Shown one piece after another: positions 34,975 through 45,142 of a stretch of DNA of 64,000 bases. Below the pieces are notes generated by a model. That model searched no databases. It was not told where the DNA came from and saw only the letters and a program-made list of their open reading frames with translations. The position numbers and the translations under genes are program-made. Numbering within the stretch: position 1 is the stretch's first letter; each line of letters starts with the position of its first letter. The DNA comes from an uncultured Pseudomonadales bacterium. Its GTDB lineage: Bacteria; Pseudomonadota; Gammaproteobacteria; Pseudomonadales; Porticoccaceae. The stretch is from positions 372,001-436,000 of the forward strand of contig OX044363.1 of NCBI GenBank assembly GCA_943846685.1, given 5' to 3'.

Positions 34975-36363
34975 ATGAACGCATCAATACATTCCATTAA
35001 TGCTGAACAGGCTGACTATAAAGTCGCCGATATCTCTCTCGCCGATTGGGGCAAAAAAGAGATCTCTATCGCTGAATCTGAAATGCCTGCGCTGATGGCA
35101 CTGCGCGAAAAGTATCGCGCTGAACAGCCCCTGTCTGGCGCGCGCATTCTCGGCTGTATCCATATGACTATCCAGACGGCTGTGTTGATTGAAACACTGG
35201 AAGCTCTGGGCGCTGAAGTGCGCTGGACCTCGTGCAATATCTTCTCAACTCAGGATCATGCTGCCGCGGCAATCGCTGCCAACGGTACGCCGGTTTTCGC
35301 TTGGAAAGGCGAGACTGAAGAAGAGTATGAATGGTGCCTGGAACAGCAGGTTCTAAAAGGTGGCGTGCCCTGGAATGCCAATATGATTCTCGATGATGGC
35401 GGCGATCTAACTGCCCTGCTGCACAGCAAATACCCGCAGGTTCTGGATGCAGTTCACGGTGTCACTGAAGAGACGACCACTGGCGTTCACCGCCTCTATG
35501 AAATGCTTGAGAACGGCGAATTAAAAGTACCGGCAATCAACGTTAATGATTCGGTAACTAAGTCTAAGTGCGATAACAAATACGGCTGTCGTCACAGCTT
35601 GAACGATGCGATTAAGCGCGCCACCGATCACCTGCTGTCAGGCAAAAAAGCGGTTGTGGTTGGCTATGGTGATGTGGGTAAAGGTTCCGCTCAGTCACTC
35701 CGTCAGGAAGGCATGATTGTTAAGGTTACCGAAGTAGACCCAATCTGTGCCATGCAGGCTTGCCTGGACGGCTTTGAAGTTGTCTCTACATACAACGATG
35801 GCGATCCTGCCAAAGGTGTTAACACTGAGTTGCTGGCAACTACCGATATGCTGGTGACCAGCACTGGTAACTACAATGTCTGTGATTCCGACATTCTCGC
35901 GGCGCTTAAGAGTGGCTGTGTGGTCTGTAATATCGGTCACTTCGACAATGAAATTGATACTGCCTATATGCGTGGTAACTGGGAGTGGGATGAGATCAAA
36001 CCTCAGGTTCACAAGGTTTACCGCGACCGCGCCAACAACGATCACCTTCTGCTGTTAGCCGAGGGTCGCCTGGTTAATCTGGGTAATGCCACCGGTCACC
36101 CAAGCCGAATTATGGATGGCTCGTTTGCCAATCAGGTGCTGGCACAGATCGATCTGTACGCGCGCCAGTTTGCCGCTCAGGATGATGCAACTAAAGCCGA
36201 GATGCTGCGTGTTGAAGTACTGCCCAAGCACCTCGACGAAGAAGTTGCCCGCCATATGGTTGGTGGTTTTGGCGGTGTGATTACCACACTGAGTCAAGCA
36301 CAGGCTGACTATATTAAGGTGCCGGTTGAAGGTCCATTTAAAGGCGATAGCTACAAGTACTAA
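34975..36363 (+). CDS. ahcY: S-adenosylhomocysteine hydrolase
   Basis: The NAD-dependent enzyme that splits SAH into adenosine and homocysteine, removing the inhibitor of methyltransferases. About 462 residues. Seen: [21 protein letters not shown] (core [13 protein letters not shown]), [30 protein letters not shown], the Rossmann loop [13 protein letters not shown], and the C-terminal [10 protein letters not shown] with the conserved Lys-Tyr end. The ORF opens at 34954, but the ATG at 34975 with AGG upstream fits homologues. Follows metK in the presumed SahR regulon. Confidence 0.97.
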   Translation: MNASIHSINAEQADYKVADISLADWGKKEISIAESEMPALMALREKYRAEQPLSGARILGCIHMTIQTAVLIETLEALGAEVRWTSCNIFSTQDHAAAAIAANGTPVFAWKGETEEEYEWCLEQQVLKGGVPWNANMILDDGGDLTALLHSKYPQVLDAVHGVTEETTTGVHRLYEMLENGELKVPAINVNDSVTKSKCDNKYGCRHSLNDAIKRATDHLLSGKKAVVVGYGDVGKGSAQSLRQEGMIVKVTEVDPICAMQACLDGFEVVSTYNDGDPAKGVNTELLATTDMLVTSTGNYNVCDSDILAALKSGCVVCNIGHFDNEIDTAYMRGNWEWDEIKPQVHKVYRDRANNDHLLLLAEGRLVNLGNATGHPSRIMDGSFANQVLAQIDLYARQFAAQDDATKAEMLRVEVLPKHLDEEVARHMVGGFGGVITTLSQAQADYIKVPVEGPFKGDSYKY

Positions 36364-36402
36364 GTTGTAAAATTACAGCTTAGCTAAAAGGAAATATATT
36401 TA

Positions 36403-37251
36403 ATGAACAATGATGCACCCCATCTCAGCTTTGAGTTTTTCCCACCCAAGACCGATCAGGGGAAAAGCAAACTGGCGGTCACCCGCCAGGAGCTGGGAAA
36501 ATTTAATCCGGAATTTTTCTCGGTAACCTATGGTGCCGGCGGCTCGACTCGCGCCACCACCATGGATCAGGTTGCGGCTATTCAGGCGGATGGGTTTGCC
36601 GTAGCGCCGCATATCTCTTTTGGCGGCAGCGCCGAAGAGGAAGTGCTGACATTACTCAATGACTATAAAGCTTCAGGTGTAACCGAACTCGTGGCACTGC
36701 GCGGCGACCTGCCCTCGGGAATGGGCGGTGCAGCTCAGCTGGTTCACGCCAATCAGCTGGTGGCATTTATTCGCCAGCATACCGGCGACCACTTTAATAT
36801 TAATGTTGCCGCCTACCCGGAGATTCACCCTGAAGCTGAAAGTTACAGCCAGGATGTCTACTGGCTCGGCGAGAAGTTTAAAGCCGGTGCCAACCGCGCT
36901 ATCACCCAGTATTTCTACAGCGCCGATGCCTACTTTAAGTTTGTCGACGAGTGCGCCAAAGCGGGTATTGGTGAGCCGATAATTCCAGGCATTATGCCGC
37001 TGACCAATTACAGCAATTTGCTGCGCTTTTCCGAGAGCTGTGGCGCTGAGATTCCGCGCTGGCTGCAATGGCAGCTTAAAGAGCGCAGTGACAATCCTGC
37101 GGACCTGATCAGCTATGGTATTGATATTATTACCGAGCTAAGCCAAAAGCTGCTCGATGGCGGCGCTCCGGGCCTGCACTTCTACACCATGAATCAGTGG
37201 CAGGTGAGCGATAGCCTGTGTCGCAATCTCGGCTTTCCGGAAAAAAGTTAA
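36403..37251 (+). CDS. metF: 5,10-methylenetetrahydrofolate reductase
   Basis: A 282-residue FAD enzyme supplying 5-methyl-THF for homocysteine methylation. It begins with FEFFPPKTDQGKSKL and has the conserved FFSVTYGAGGSTR, VALRGDLPSGMG and AAYPEIHPEA blocks; the residues bind FAD and folate in the TIM barrel. GAPGLHFYTMNQ closes the fold. AAAGGAAA lies upstream of the ATG, 39 bases after ahcY. Confidence 0.97.
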   Translation: MNNDAPHLSFEFFPPKTDQGKSKLAVTRQELGKFNPEFFSVTYGAGGSTRATTMDQVAAIQADGFAVAPHISFGGSAEEEVLTLLNDYKASGVTELVALRGDLPSGMGGAAQLVHANQLVAFIRQHTGDHFNINVAAYPEIHPEAESYSQDVYWLGEKFKAGANRAITQYFYSADAYFKFVDECAKAGIGEPIIPGIMPLTNYSNLLRFSESCGAEIPRWLQWQLKERSDNPADLISYGIDIITELSQKLLDGGAPGLHFYTMNQWQVSDSLCRNLGFPEKS

Positions 37252-37260
37252 ACCACTGCC

Positions 37261-38001
37261 ATGCGTATCCCACGGATATTCACCGAACTGAGTTTAAGCT
37301 GCGATAGCAGCTTAGATCTCGACGGCAGTGCAGCGCGCCATCTCTCCTCCGCTCTGCGAATGAAGGTTGGGCAGGAAATTACCCTGTTTAACGGTCAGGG
37401 TGGTGAATATGCCGCGACGTTAACCGAGGTCTGCAAGAATAAAGTATCGGTGAAAGTTGTCGAATACCGGGATATTAATCGCGAGTCAGCACTGAAAATC
37501 CATCTGGTTATCGGTGTTTCCCGGGGCGAGCGCATGGATCTGATTGTGCAAAAAGCCACCGAGCTGGGCGCGACAGAAATCACCCCACTGTTTACCGAAC
37601 GCACTGAAGTAAAACTTAACGGCGAGAGGTTGGAAAAGAAAGTTCGTCACTGGCAGCAGATTGCTATCAGTGCCTGTGAGCAGTGTCAGCGCAACTCGGT
37701 TCCAGTAATTAACAGCCCGATCAGTCTCGATCAATGGCTGCATCTCTCAAATAAAAGCGTTGTGGATGAGCTCAAACTGGTGCTGCACCATCGCACCGTA
37801 AAACGCCTGAATGAACATCAGGCGGTGAACAATATTTGTCTTTTAGTTGGCCCCGAGGGCGGGCTTAATGAGGGAGAAATTGCCGCGGCAATTAAAAAGG
37901 GTTTTCAACCGCTGGCATTGGGTCCTCGCGTACTGCGTACCGAGACCGCGCCACTGGCGGCCATCAGTATTATGCAATCGCTCTGGGGCGATATGGGCTA
38001 G
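37261..38001 (+). CDS. rsmE: 16S rRNA (uracil1498-N3)-methyltransferase
   Basis: A 246-residue SPOUT-class enzyme that methylates U1498 of 16S rRNA with SAM. N-terminal PUA-like part HLSSALRMKVGQEITLFNG, then HLVIGVSRGERMDLIVQKATELGA and ITPLFTERTEVKL. The SAM-binding trefoil knot has LLVGPEGGLNEGEI and ALGPRVLRTETAPLAAI near the end. It starts nine bases after metF, probably by cotranscription. Its location fits the SAM theme. Confidence 0.95.
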   Translation: MRIPRIFTELSLSCDSSLDLDGSAARHLSSALRMKVGQEITLFNGQGGEYAATLTEVCKNKVSVKVVEYRDINRESALKIHLVIGVSRGERMDLIVQKATELGATEITPLFTERTEVKLNGERLEKKVRHWQQIAISACEQCQRNSVPVINSPISLDQWLHLSNKSVVDELKLVLHHRTVKRLNEHQAVNNICLLVGPEGGLNEGEIAAAIKKGFQPLALGPRVLRTETAPLAAISIMQSLWGDMG

Positions 38002-38043
38002 TCTCTAGCTGCGAGACCAATCTTAAAAACTCTCAATAAGTCT

Positions 38044-39990
38044 TTAATCAATCTCAGCCGTTTGCGGCTTATTCGATACCCGATTCTCAGCTGAGGCCAT
38101 ATCCGACCAGGGATTTTCTTTGGCAAAAACAATCTCCCGGGCAAAGCCTGGAATATTAATTCCCTTGCTAGAAATACTCAGATCCGCCTCATCAAGCACT
38201 GCTTCACCAAAGCGATAGATCACATCTAGCTCGGCATTGTCGGCACGTTGGGCATACTCAGCGGCTGCGCTGCGCGTCGCTTCACGCTTCTCAAGATACT
38301 GATCAAACTGATCGGCGTAACGGGTCGCTAACATGCTGTCGACCTTATTTGGCGAGAGCACCAACGCGGTCGCATTATTACCACCAAAACCCTTTGAGTT
38401 GATAAAGGCGACATCCATTTTCGTCGCGCTGACATCCATATCGCACAGTGGAAAACGCCCACGCTCCTGATGAACATCCGGCGCGATTTCGGTAATGGTT
38501 TTAATCCCGGGAATCGTGTCGTACTTAAAGGTTCCCAGCGCTGCCACTAGCTGATCGCCGCTTGCAGTCGCCAGAGAGTGACCGACATAGGATTTAATCG
38601 CTGTCACTGGCCAGTCGTAGATATCGAAAGCCGATGCTACGCGGTCGATCAGTTCAGATTCTGTGGTGCGGTTAGCTGGGGTACTGGAACCGTGAGCGTG
38701 AACAAAGCTGTGTTTCTGCACGCTTTCCTCGCCGACAATACTGATTGCCGTCGCCACGGCTTTCGACATTGAAATATAGTTGCCGACACCGGGAGCAGAG
38801 ATCGATTTTTTCACACCATCGGCATTGATAAACACATCGGGAACAGCGCCGTGAATATCGGCACCCAGTTCAATCGCCAGGGCGTCATCCATCAATACCA
38901 GGTATTGACTGGATTCGGAGAGCGTAAAGCCGCAGTTATAACCAAAGGGTCGACTGGCGCGACGCAGATCAGCAGTATCTGTGCCATCCAACTTGCAGAG
39001 ATTCTCTTCACTGCCGAGGGCATTCATATTTGAAAACCCTTCCATAATTTCCGGGGTAACACCGGCTTCGGCATTACCTAAAATAGCCACGCGGCGGCGG
39101 CCATTGCGAATATCCCGCACTGCGGCCTGCAGCACATAGAGGAAACTGGCACAGGCACCGGTAATCGCTTCGGTGTGGCCAACACTGCCGAGGACATAGG
39201 CATTAATAAAGTCGGCGGGCATTGAGTTTAAACCCAGCGGCACCTGCTTGGCGGTGGTACGGCTACCTTTGAGACGGGCCTGTAAAAGGCCGCCAAAACC
39301 CTCTTCATTCATCTGACTTAATGCGCTTGAGGAGTAAACACCCACTTCGTCTGGTGACACTGAATTTGCGACTTTATCCCATGGAATTCCCAGGGAATGT
39401 ACTGCATCGCTGGCACCCAGTATGGCCATCTGCAAACCGCGGGGATGGAAGCGTGCGTTGTAATGATCACCAGGGCTAAATCCGCTGGGTAATTGACCCG
39501 CCGCTTTTGCCGCCAACTCATAATGGGATTCAACCAGGTATTCACTGGCGCTTGTGGCGGTTATTTCCACACTGCCATTATCAAGATCACGGACCTGCCA
39601 ATCTTCCGGTATTGAGCGCGGCATATCGCGCTTCAACATCGTAAAGACCATCTGCTGATCCTGATCGTTGGCAAATGTGATCTTTTTATTGCCTGGAACA
39701 TGAGCGGGATCAAAGGATTCTACTCTGCGCACCAATGTGCCATTGATAACCTCTGACCTAAACTGCTTATCGACATCGGCGGCGCTGAGCAGCTTGCCCT
39801 GCAGATCGCGGTAGCTCTGTCCCTCCACTGTTACCTGAGCCATAAGACAGGCGAGGCTAACAACTGTGCTCTGCTGCTCTGGAGCTGGAAGTGATTCGAG
39901 AATCATGCGTCGAAACGCCTGGTGAGAAGAGCTGCGTCCGGCGGCGCTGTAGCCGCCGAAACCGACAATAACCGGCAGTGAATTAGCCAT
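38044..39990 (-). CDS. fabY: Beta-ketoacyl-ACP synthase, FabY type
   Basis: A 648-residue ketosynthase of the FabY (PA5174-like) family, which starts fatty acid synthesis by condensing acetyl-CoA with malonyl-ACP. The catalytic residues are visible: Cys in GACASFLYVLQAA, His in FVHAHGSSTPANRTTE, and a second His in IKSYVGHSLATASGDQ. GFGGNNATALVLSP near the C-terminus is typical of KAS enzymes. The N-terminal 200 residues are an extension absent from FabB/FabF. A GlxA/AraC-type regulator is divergent from it, with 124 bases between. Confidence 0.9.
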   Translation of the reverse strand: MANSLPVIVGFGGYSAAGRSSSHQAFRRMILESLPAPEQQSTVVSLACLMAQVTVEGQSYRDLQGKLLSAADVDKQFRSEVINGTLVRRVESFDPAHVPGNKKITFANDQDQQMVFTMLKRDMPRSIPEDWQVRDLDNGSVEITATSASEYLVESHYELAAKAAGQLPSGFSPGDHYNARFHPRGLQMAILGASDAVHSLGIPWDKVANSVSPDEVGVYSSSALSQMNEEGFGGLLQARLKGSRTTAKQVPLGLNSMPADFINAYVLGSVGHTEAITGACASFLYVLQAAVRDIRNGRRRVAILGNAEAGVTPEIMEGFSNMNALGSEENLCKLDGTDTADLRRASRPFGYNCGFTLSESSQYLVLMDDALAIELGADIHGAVPDVFINADGVKKSISAPGVGNYISMSKAVATAISIVGEESVQKHSFVHAHGSSTPANRTTESELIDRVASAFDIYDWPVTAIKSYVGHSLATASGDQLVAALGTFKYDTIPGIKTITEIAPDVHQERGRFPLCDMDVSATKMDVAFINSKGFGGNNATALVLSPNKVDSMLATRYADQFDQYLEKREATRSAAAEYAQRADNAELDVIYRFGEAVLDEADLSISSKGINIPGFAREIVFAKENPWSDMASAENRVSNKPQTAEID

Positions 39991-40086
39991 CGTTTGTCCT
40001 TTGAGTAGAATAAGTTGGTATGGCTGTAGTTTAGGGTTGAATATGCCTCGTCTCTTTTATTATTAAGCCACTAACTGTAGTTATTC

Positions 40087-40116
40087 GGCCATAATATGTT
40101 ACATTTAGGCCATTAT
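40087..40116 (+). promoter_or_regulatory. Direct repeat, candidate AraC-type operator
   Basis: GGCCATAAT (40087) and GGCCATTAT (40108) are direct repeats 21 bases apart, that is two helical turns. AraC-family proteins typically bind such tandem sites. The second repeat overlaps the regulator's own start codon, so autorepression is possible. Inference only. Confidence 0.4.
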
Positions 40117-41113
40117 GGCTTTTAACCTAACTCTTTTACTCTGTGACAATATGCTGGTTTCCAGCAGCACGCTGGCGGCGGAGATATTTCGCTTTGCTGA
40201 ATCTATGGCGCGGGCAACCAAACAGCAGCAGGGTGAGCTGGTTATTCGCCGGGTCAGTGCCGATGGCAAGCCGGTGCAAACATCCTCTGGCTTCGAGTTG
40301 TATCCGACCCATTCTATCGACGATGATTTTGCCAGTGACCTTATCCATATTCCCGCCCTGTGGCGCAATCCGCGCCCTGCCGTGCTTAAACATGCGGCCT
40401 TTATCCCCTGGCTGCAGGAACAACATCAGTACAACTGTAATTTTACTGCGGTGGGAACCGGGGTGTGCTTTTTGGCTGAGGCGGGCCTGCTGGATGATAA
40501 GCCGGCGACCACCCACTGGCACTATTTCGATCAGCTGCAGCGATCCTACCCGAAGATTAAACTGGCTCGTCAGCACTTCACTACTCAGGCCGGGAATATC
40601 TATTGTGCGGCGAGTATCAATGCGATGGCCGAGCTGATTATGCATCAGGTGGAGCGCATTTTTGGACGGGTTATCGCGCGCCAGGCGCAACGCAATTTCT
40701 TTCATGAAATTCGCAATCTCGCCGATCCGATTAGCCTTAGCGATCAACAGCAGATAAATCGGCACAGCGATGAGACCATTGTTCAGGCACAGATGTGGGT
40801 TCAAGATAATCACAGCAAGCAGCTCTCGGTACCCGGGCTGGCTGCGCAGTTTGGTATGACCACCAGAACCTTTAACCGGCGGTTTATGGCGGCGGTGGGC
40901 AAGACGCCGGGAGATTACCTGACCGAGGTGAGAATGACCTTTGCCTGTGATCTGCTAAAGAATACCGACCTGTCGATTTTGGAGATTGCCAACTACAGCG
41001 GCTATAAGGATGCCAGTTGGTTTTCTTCACGCTTTAAGCACTGGTCGGGGAACAGCCCCAAGGAGTACCGGCGCACGGTGCGCGCCAAGTTATTTTCGGC
41101 CGAAACTAATTAG
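40115..41113 (+). CDS. GlxA family AraC-type transcriptional regulator
   Basis: A 332-residue regulator. The N-terminal part (about 1-190) is a DJ-1/PfpI-like ligand domain (LTLLLCDNMLVSSSTLAAE, TAVGTGVCFLAEAGLLDDK with the usual nucleophile-elbow position, TTHWHYFDQL). The C-terminal 100 residues are two helix-turn-helix motifs: LSVPGLAAQFGMTTRTFNRRF and ILEIANYSGYKDASWFSSRF. Divergent from fabY; it may control fabY or itself, but the ligand is unknown. Confidence 0.88.
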   Translation: MAFNLTLLLCDNMLVSSSTLAAEIFRFAESMARATKQQQGELVIRRVSADGKPVQTSSGFELYPTHSIDDDFASDLIHIPALWRNPRPAVLKHAAFIPWLQEQHQYNCNFTAVGTGVCFLAEAGLLDDKPATTHWHYFDQLQRSYPKIKLARQHFTTQAGNIYCAASINAMAELIMHQVERIFGRVIARQAQRNFFHEIRNLADPISLSDQQQINRHSDETIVQAQMWVQDNHSKQLSVPGLAAQFGMTTRTFNRRFMAAVGKTPGDYLTEVRMTFACDLLKNTDLSILEIANYSGYKDASWFSSRFKHWSGNSPKEYRRTVRAKLFSAETN

Positions 41114-41135
41114 TCTGTAAAAAAACAGCACCCAT

Positions 41136-41163
41136 AAAAAAAGCGCCCGAAGGCGCTTTTTTT
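41136..41163. terminator. Bidirectional terminator between AraC-type gene and serA
   Basis: AAAAAAAGCGCC (41136-41147) and GGCGCTTTTTTT (41152-41163) form a 12-bp perfect stem around CGAA, with A-run and T-run on both sides. It serves both convergent genes. Confidence 0.9.
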
Positions 41164-41180
41164 AATTCAGCATTGCTGAA

Positions 41181-42350
41181 TTAGATAAGGCGGACGTGAA
41201 CCACGCCTTCAACCGCAGCAATCTTGCTCTGCAGGCTGTCGTCGAAGTCACCCTCAATATCAATAATATTGTAAGCAATTTCGTCACGGCTCTTGTTCAC
41301 CATATCGACAACGTTCAACTCGCTATCCGCCAGTATCGACAGGACATTACCCAGAACTTTTGGCACATTCTTATTAGTGAAGGTAATGCGCGCGCCGCCG
41401 TTGCGGGCCATCTTGATCTGCGGGTAGTTAACCGAATTGCGGATATTGCCGTTCTCAAGAAAATCCATCAGCTGGTTGGCGGCCATTACGGCACAGTTCT
41501 CTTCAGCTTCTGCAGTACTGGCACCAATATGCGGCATCAACAGTACGTCGCTGCGACCAAGCAGTTCAGGGGCTGGGAAATCAGTGATATAACCGCCGAT
41601 TACGCCATTATCCAAGGCTTCAACCATATCTGCTGAACTGACAATCTCTTCACGGGCAAAGTTAAGAATCTTTGCTGTGCTCTTCATAATAGACAGTGTC
41701 TTGCTGTTGATCAGGTGCTTGGTAGCGGGAATTGCCGGTACGTGCAGAGTGATAAAATCAGAGCGCGCCAACAGTGCTTCAATGCTGTCCATACGCTCAA
41801 CACTGCTCGACAGCTGCCAGGCCGCTTCAACTGAGATTGCTGGATCGTAACCGACAACATCCATACCCAGCTCGAGAGCCAGGTTGGCGATCATTGAGCC
41901 AATAGCACCCAAACCAATTACACCGAGAGTTTTGCCCTGCACTTCGCCACCGGCAAAACGCTTTTTCTCTTTTTCCAGCAACTGACCCATCTCTCCAGAG
42001 TCCGTGATCTCGGTCAGGCCCTGAACATAGTTCATGCCACCATAGATATCTCGTGAACCCATCAACAGTGATGCGACGATTAATTCTTTTACCGCATTGG
42101 CATTGGCGCCGGGTGTGTTAAACACAACAATGCCCTGATCGGTGTAATCTGCTGTTGGAATATTGTTGGTACCAGCGCCGGCACGGGCGATGGCAACAAC
42201 GGATTCAGGCATTACTTCATTGTGCAATTTCTGGCTGCGCAACAGTACGCCAACGGGATCTGCGCACTCGCTTGAAACCTTATAGCTGTCTGCGGGGAAG
42301 CGCTCGAGGCCTTTTGATGAGATTGCGTTATAGGTACGAATTTTATACAT
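41181..42350 (-). CDS. serA: D-3-phosphoglycerate dehydrogenase (short form with ACT domain)
   Basis: NAD-dependent enzyme of serine synthesis, 389 residues. The N-terminal substrate domain contains RAGAGTNNIPTADYTDQGIVVFN (core RAGAGTNNIP). The NAD-binding loop is GVIGLGAIGSMIA. The catalytic His lies in LLMPHIGASTAEAEEN. A C-terminal ACT domain follows (VLSILADSELNVVDMVNKSR; DIEGD). The loop NFAREEIV replaces the common NxARGGLV, seen in this short gammaproteobacterial/alphaproteobacterial type. serC is immediately upstream, so both form one operon. Confidence 0.92.
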   Translation of the reverse strand: MYKIRTYNAISSKGLERFPADSYKVSSECADPVGVLLRSQKLHNEVMPESVVAIARAGAGTNNIPTADYTDQGIVVFNTPGANANAVKELIVASLLMGSRDIYGGMNYVQGLTEITDSGEMGQLLEKEKKRFAGGEVQGKTLGVIGLGAIGSMIANLALELGMDVVGYDPAISVEAAWQLSSSVERMDSIEALLARSDFITLHVPAIPATKHLINSKTLSIMKSTAKILNFAREEIVSSADMVEALDNGVIGGYITDFPAPELLGRSDVLLMPHIGASTAEAEENCAVMAANQLMDFLENGNIRNSVNYPQIKMARNGGARITFTNKNVPKVLGNVLSILADSELNVVDMVNKSRDEIAYNIIDIEGDFDDSLQSKIAAVEGVVHVRLI

Positions 42351-42396
42351 AGCTTTTTTCTTCTCGCTTTACGTTCTGTGTTTTATCAATTAATTT

Positions 42397-43512
42397 TTAT
42401 TGTGAAACTTGCTCATATGCCCAATCTAGCCAGGGCAGCAGCGCTTCAAGATCAGATTTTTCAACGGTGGCACCACACCAGATTCGCAATCCAGCCGGCG
42501 CATCGCGGTAGGCGCCAATATCGTAGGCAACACCTTCAGCGTTTAACAGCTTAACAATTTGCTTAACCTGATCTGCGTCGAGATCAAGGGTCAGGCAGAC
42601 GCTGGTATTAGAAACCTGTTCGGGAACCTCAGCCAAAAAATGTGCCCAGTCGCGAGTGGCGACAAAGCCCTTGATAACCTCAAGGTTGTCCTCTGATTTG
42701 GCGATTGCCGCTGGCAAGCCACCGATTGAGCGAACCCAATCCAGCGCGTCCAGATAGTCGGCAACACAGAGCATCGACGGTGTATTAATTGTCTCACCGC
42801 GGAAGATCCCCTCGATTAACTTGCCGCCTTTGGTCATGCGGAAAATTTTAGGCAGGGGCCAGGCCGGGGTGTAGTTTTCAAGACGCTCTACTGCTCGCGG
42901 GCTAAGAATTAACATGCCGTGAGCACCTTCACCGCCGAGCACTTTCTGCCAGCTAAAGGTGACAACATCGAGTTTTTCCCAAGGCATATCCATGGCAAAT
43001 ACTGCGGATGTCGCATCACAGATGGTCAGGCCTGTGCGGTCGTCGCTAATCCAGTCGCCATTCTCTACCTTTACGCCTGCAGTAGTACCGTTCCAGGTAA
43101 AGACGATATCGTTATCTGGATTGGCCTGACTGAGGTCGGGCAATTTTCCGTAATCGGCAGTGTAGCTGTTCAGATTGTCGAGTTTGAGCTGCTTAACCGC
43201 ATCGGTAAGCCAGCCGCTGCCAAATGATTCCCAGGCAAAAATATCTACAGGTCGCGCACCCAGCGCTGACCACATAATCATTTCTACAGCACCTGTATCA
43301 GAGGCGGGCACTACGCCAACTCGGTAGCCTTCCGGCAGCCCAAGAATTTCAGCGGTGTCAGCACATGCACGACCCAGCGCAATCTTTCCCAGACTTGAGC
43401 GATGTGAGCGGCCGAGTGTCGCAATATCAAGATTGTTGACATCATAGCCGGGACGCTTGGAGCAGGGGCCTGAGGAAAAATTCGGATTGTTCGGTTTAAT
43501 CGTCGGTTTCAT
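42397..43512 (-). CDS. serC: Phosphoserine aminotransferase
   Basis: A 371-residue PLP enzyme converting 3-phosphohydroxypyruvate to phosphoserine, of the non-E. coli type (TIGR01365-like). Seen: [16 protein letters not shown] at the start, the PLP Lys in [22 protein letters not shown], and [21 protein letters not shown]. It lies 46 bases upstream of serA. Terminator-like hairpin from the dsbA side is before it. Confidence 0.92.
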   Translation of the reverse strand: MKPTIKPNNPNFSSGPCSKRPGYDVNNLDIATLGRSHRSSLGKIALGRACADTAEILGLPEGYRVGVVPASDTGAVEMIMWSALGARPVDIFAWESFGSGWLTDAVKQLKLDNLNSYTADYGKLPDLSQANPDNDIVFTWNGTTAGVKVENGDWISDDRTGLTICDATSAVFAMDMPWEKLDVVTFSWQKVLGGEGAHGMLILSPRAVERLENYTPAWPLPKIFRMTKGGKLIEGIFRGETINTPSMLCVADYLDALDWVRSIGGLPAAIAKSEDNLEVIKGFVATRDWAHFLAEVPEQVSNTSVCLTLDLDADQVKQIVKLLNAEGVAYDIGAYRDAPAGLRIWCGATVEKSDLEALLPWLDWAYEQVSQ

Positions 43513-43563
43513 ATTTTTCTGAAGACTTCTTTTAAAATAATGTTTTTTAAATAAAGGTTAATG

Positions 43564-43593
43564 TTGCAGCCCATTCGATTGATTGGGCTGCAA
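43564..43593 (-). terminator. Hairpin after dsbA
   Basis: TTGCAGCCCA and TGGGCTGCAA pair over ten bp around a ten-base loop. It is 35 bases beyond the dsbA stop on the minus strand and is followed there by a weak U-rich tract. It separates dsbA from serC. Confidence 0.65.
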
Positions 43594-43627
43594 GTTTCAC
43601 TCTGTATTTATTGGGGATTTATTTTTA

Positions 43628-44269
43628 CTATTTGGCTGCAGCAGCGCGTTCTTTTGCAATCAGGAAGTCGGCGACTTTAATCATTCCGTCAAACCCACCA
43701 GCCATTCTGCTACTAACTCTGTATTTGCCGTTTACAACCATTTCAGGGGTTCCCTGAGTACGGTAACTACGCATTCGGGCTTTGCCCTGATTGACCATGC
43801 TGGTCATACCAAAGGAGTTGAATACTTTAGAAAATTTAACGCTGTCGATACCGGCTGCAACAAAAAAATTGGCCATATCCTGCTCAGTTCTAACCGCTTC
43901 TTTGCGCACATGAATGGCTTCAAAAATCGGCATATGTACCTTGTCCAAAACCTTCAGTGCCAGTGCGCTGTAGTAGGCGCGAGCATAGACTTCCATGGCT
44001 GGCTGCCAGACGGCTGGGGTGCGCTGCATATCCACATCGTCGGCGAGAGTCTCTTCCCAGGGATGCAGAACCGCTTCAAAGTCATAACAGTGGCTGCACG
44101 AGTAGGCAAAAACTTCATTAACTTCGATTTTATTTGGATTCGCTGTTCTGACAGCCTGCGGCAGTACTTCGTAGTCAACACCAGCTTTGTATTGCTCTGA
44201 TTCAGCACAACCCAGAGAGGCGGGCAACATCAGCAACAAAAAGAAATAGCTATAAACACGACGCAACAT
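43628..44269 (-). CDS. dsbA: Thiol:disulfide interchange protein DsbA
   Basis: A periplasmic disulfide oxidase of about 213 residues. A signal peptide spans the first 20-23 residues (YFFLLLMLPASLG) with a Cys just after it. The thioredoxin-fold active site is CSHC in FAYSCSHCYDFEAV, where most DsbA have CPHC. The cis-Pro loop is GTPEMVVNGKY. The ORF opens at 44290, but the ATG at 44269 has GGGAG upstream and starts the signal peptide. The downstream order cytochrome c4, dsbA matches pseudomonads. Confidence 0.9.
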   Translation of the reverse strand: MLRRVYSYFFLLLMLPASLGCAESEQYKAGVDYEVLPQAVRTANPNKIEVNEVFAYSCSHCYDFEAVLHPWEETLADDVDMQRTPAVWQPAMEVYARAYYSALALKVLDKVHMPIFEAIHVRKEAVRTEQDMANFFVAAGIDSVKFSKVFNSFGMTSMVNQGKARMRSYRTQGTPEMVVNGKYRVSSRMAGGFDGMIKVADFLIAKERAAAAK

Positions 44270-44348
44270 AGGAAACTCCCTTACAACCATTGGTAAAAAT
44301 TGAAGGGGCTGAATTTCCAGCCCACTCCATCAACGTTTTATCTAAGTA

Positions 44349-44990
44349 CTAGTTAAGCCCAGAAATATAATTGGCCACTGCCTTAATTTCTTTGTTGCTC
44401 ATACGCTCAGCAACACCTTGCATAATTTTTGCGTTACCACCGCTGGCGCGCTCGCCGCTGCGGTATTTCAACAGCTGGCTTTCAATATAGTCAGCGTGTT
44501 GGCCGCCCAGTGCCGGGTAACCCGCAGGGTCATTGCCTTTACCAGCCGGTGAGTGACAACCAATACAGGCTGCTACTTCAGTCTTAATGTTGCCACCGCG
44601 GTAGATATTTTCGCCGAGCTGCAGAGCTTCGTCGGGATCGCTGTAACCAATCATGGTAATTTCTTGAGCACCGGATATCTGTCGCTGCTGACTATTGTAA
44701 TAGGCCGCCATATCTTGCAGATCTTGATCTGAAGAAGCGTCTAAAATACCGGTCATCGATGCAATGGCACGCTCGCCAGACTTGATATCACGCAGCTGTC
44801 GAACTAAATAATTCTCGCCAAGATCGGCCAGTTTAGGAAATGAAGCAACCATGCTGTTACCGTCACTACCGTGACAACCAGCACATACAGCTACCTTCGA
44901 TTCTCCCGCTACAGCATCACCAGATGCCAGGGCCTGATTTGCTGTCAGTGCAGCGATCAGACAAATAATACTAAAAAAGCTTTTTTTCAT
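44349..44990 (-). CDS. Cytochrome c4, diheme
   Basis: A 213-residue periplasmic diheme cytochrome c. Signal peptide about 1-22 (FFSIICLIAALTANQALA). Two heme-binding motifs, CAGCHGSDG near residue 36 and CIGCHSPAGKG near 141, with two matching class-I c domains and methionines for axial ligands (GAQEITMIG region; AKIMQGVAERMS). Electron donor to terminal oxidases such as the caa3-type oxidase encoded at 55-60 kb; the partner is inferred. Confidence 0.94.
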   Translation of the reverse strand: MKKSFFSIICLIAALTANQALASGDAVAGESKVAVCAGCHGSDGNSMVASFPKLADLGENYLVRQLRDIKSGERAIASMTGILDASSDQDLQDMAAYYNSQQRQISGAQEITMIGYSDPDEALQLGENIYRGGNIKTEVAACIGCHSPAGKGNDPAGYPALGGQHADYIESQLLKYRSGERASGGNAKIMQGVAERMSNKEIKAVANYISGLN

Positions 44991-45142
44991 GGTTAATCAA
45001 CTCGTGCAATCCGCTAGAATAGAACTTATATATGAACTCCAACTTATATGCTGGAGTCATTACATTAGCCACGTCGGCTAAAGCCGGCGCATTATATACT
45101 AATAAGTAGCACTTCTTACAGCGAGATAATGACCCTTTAGCC

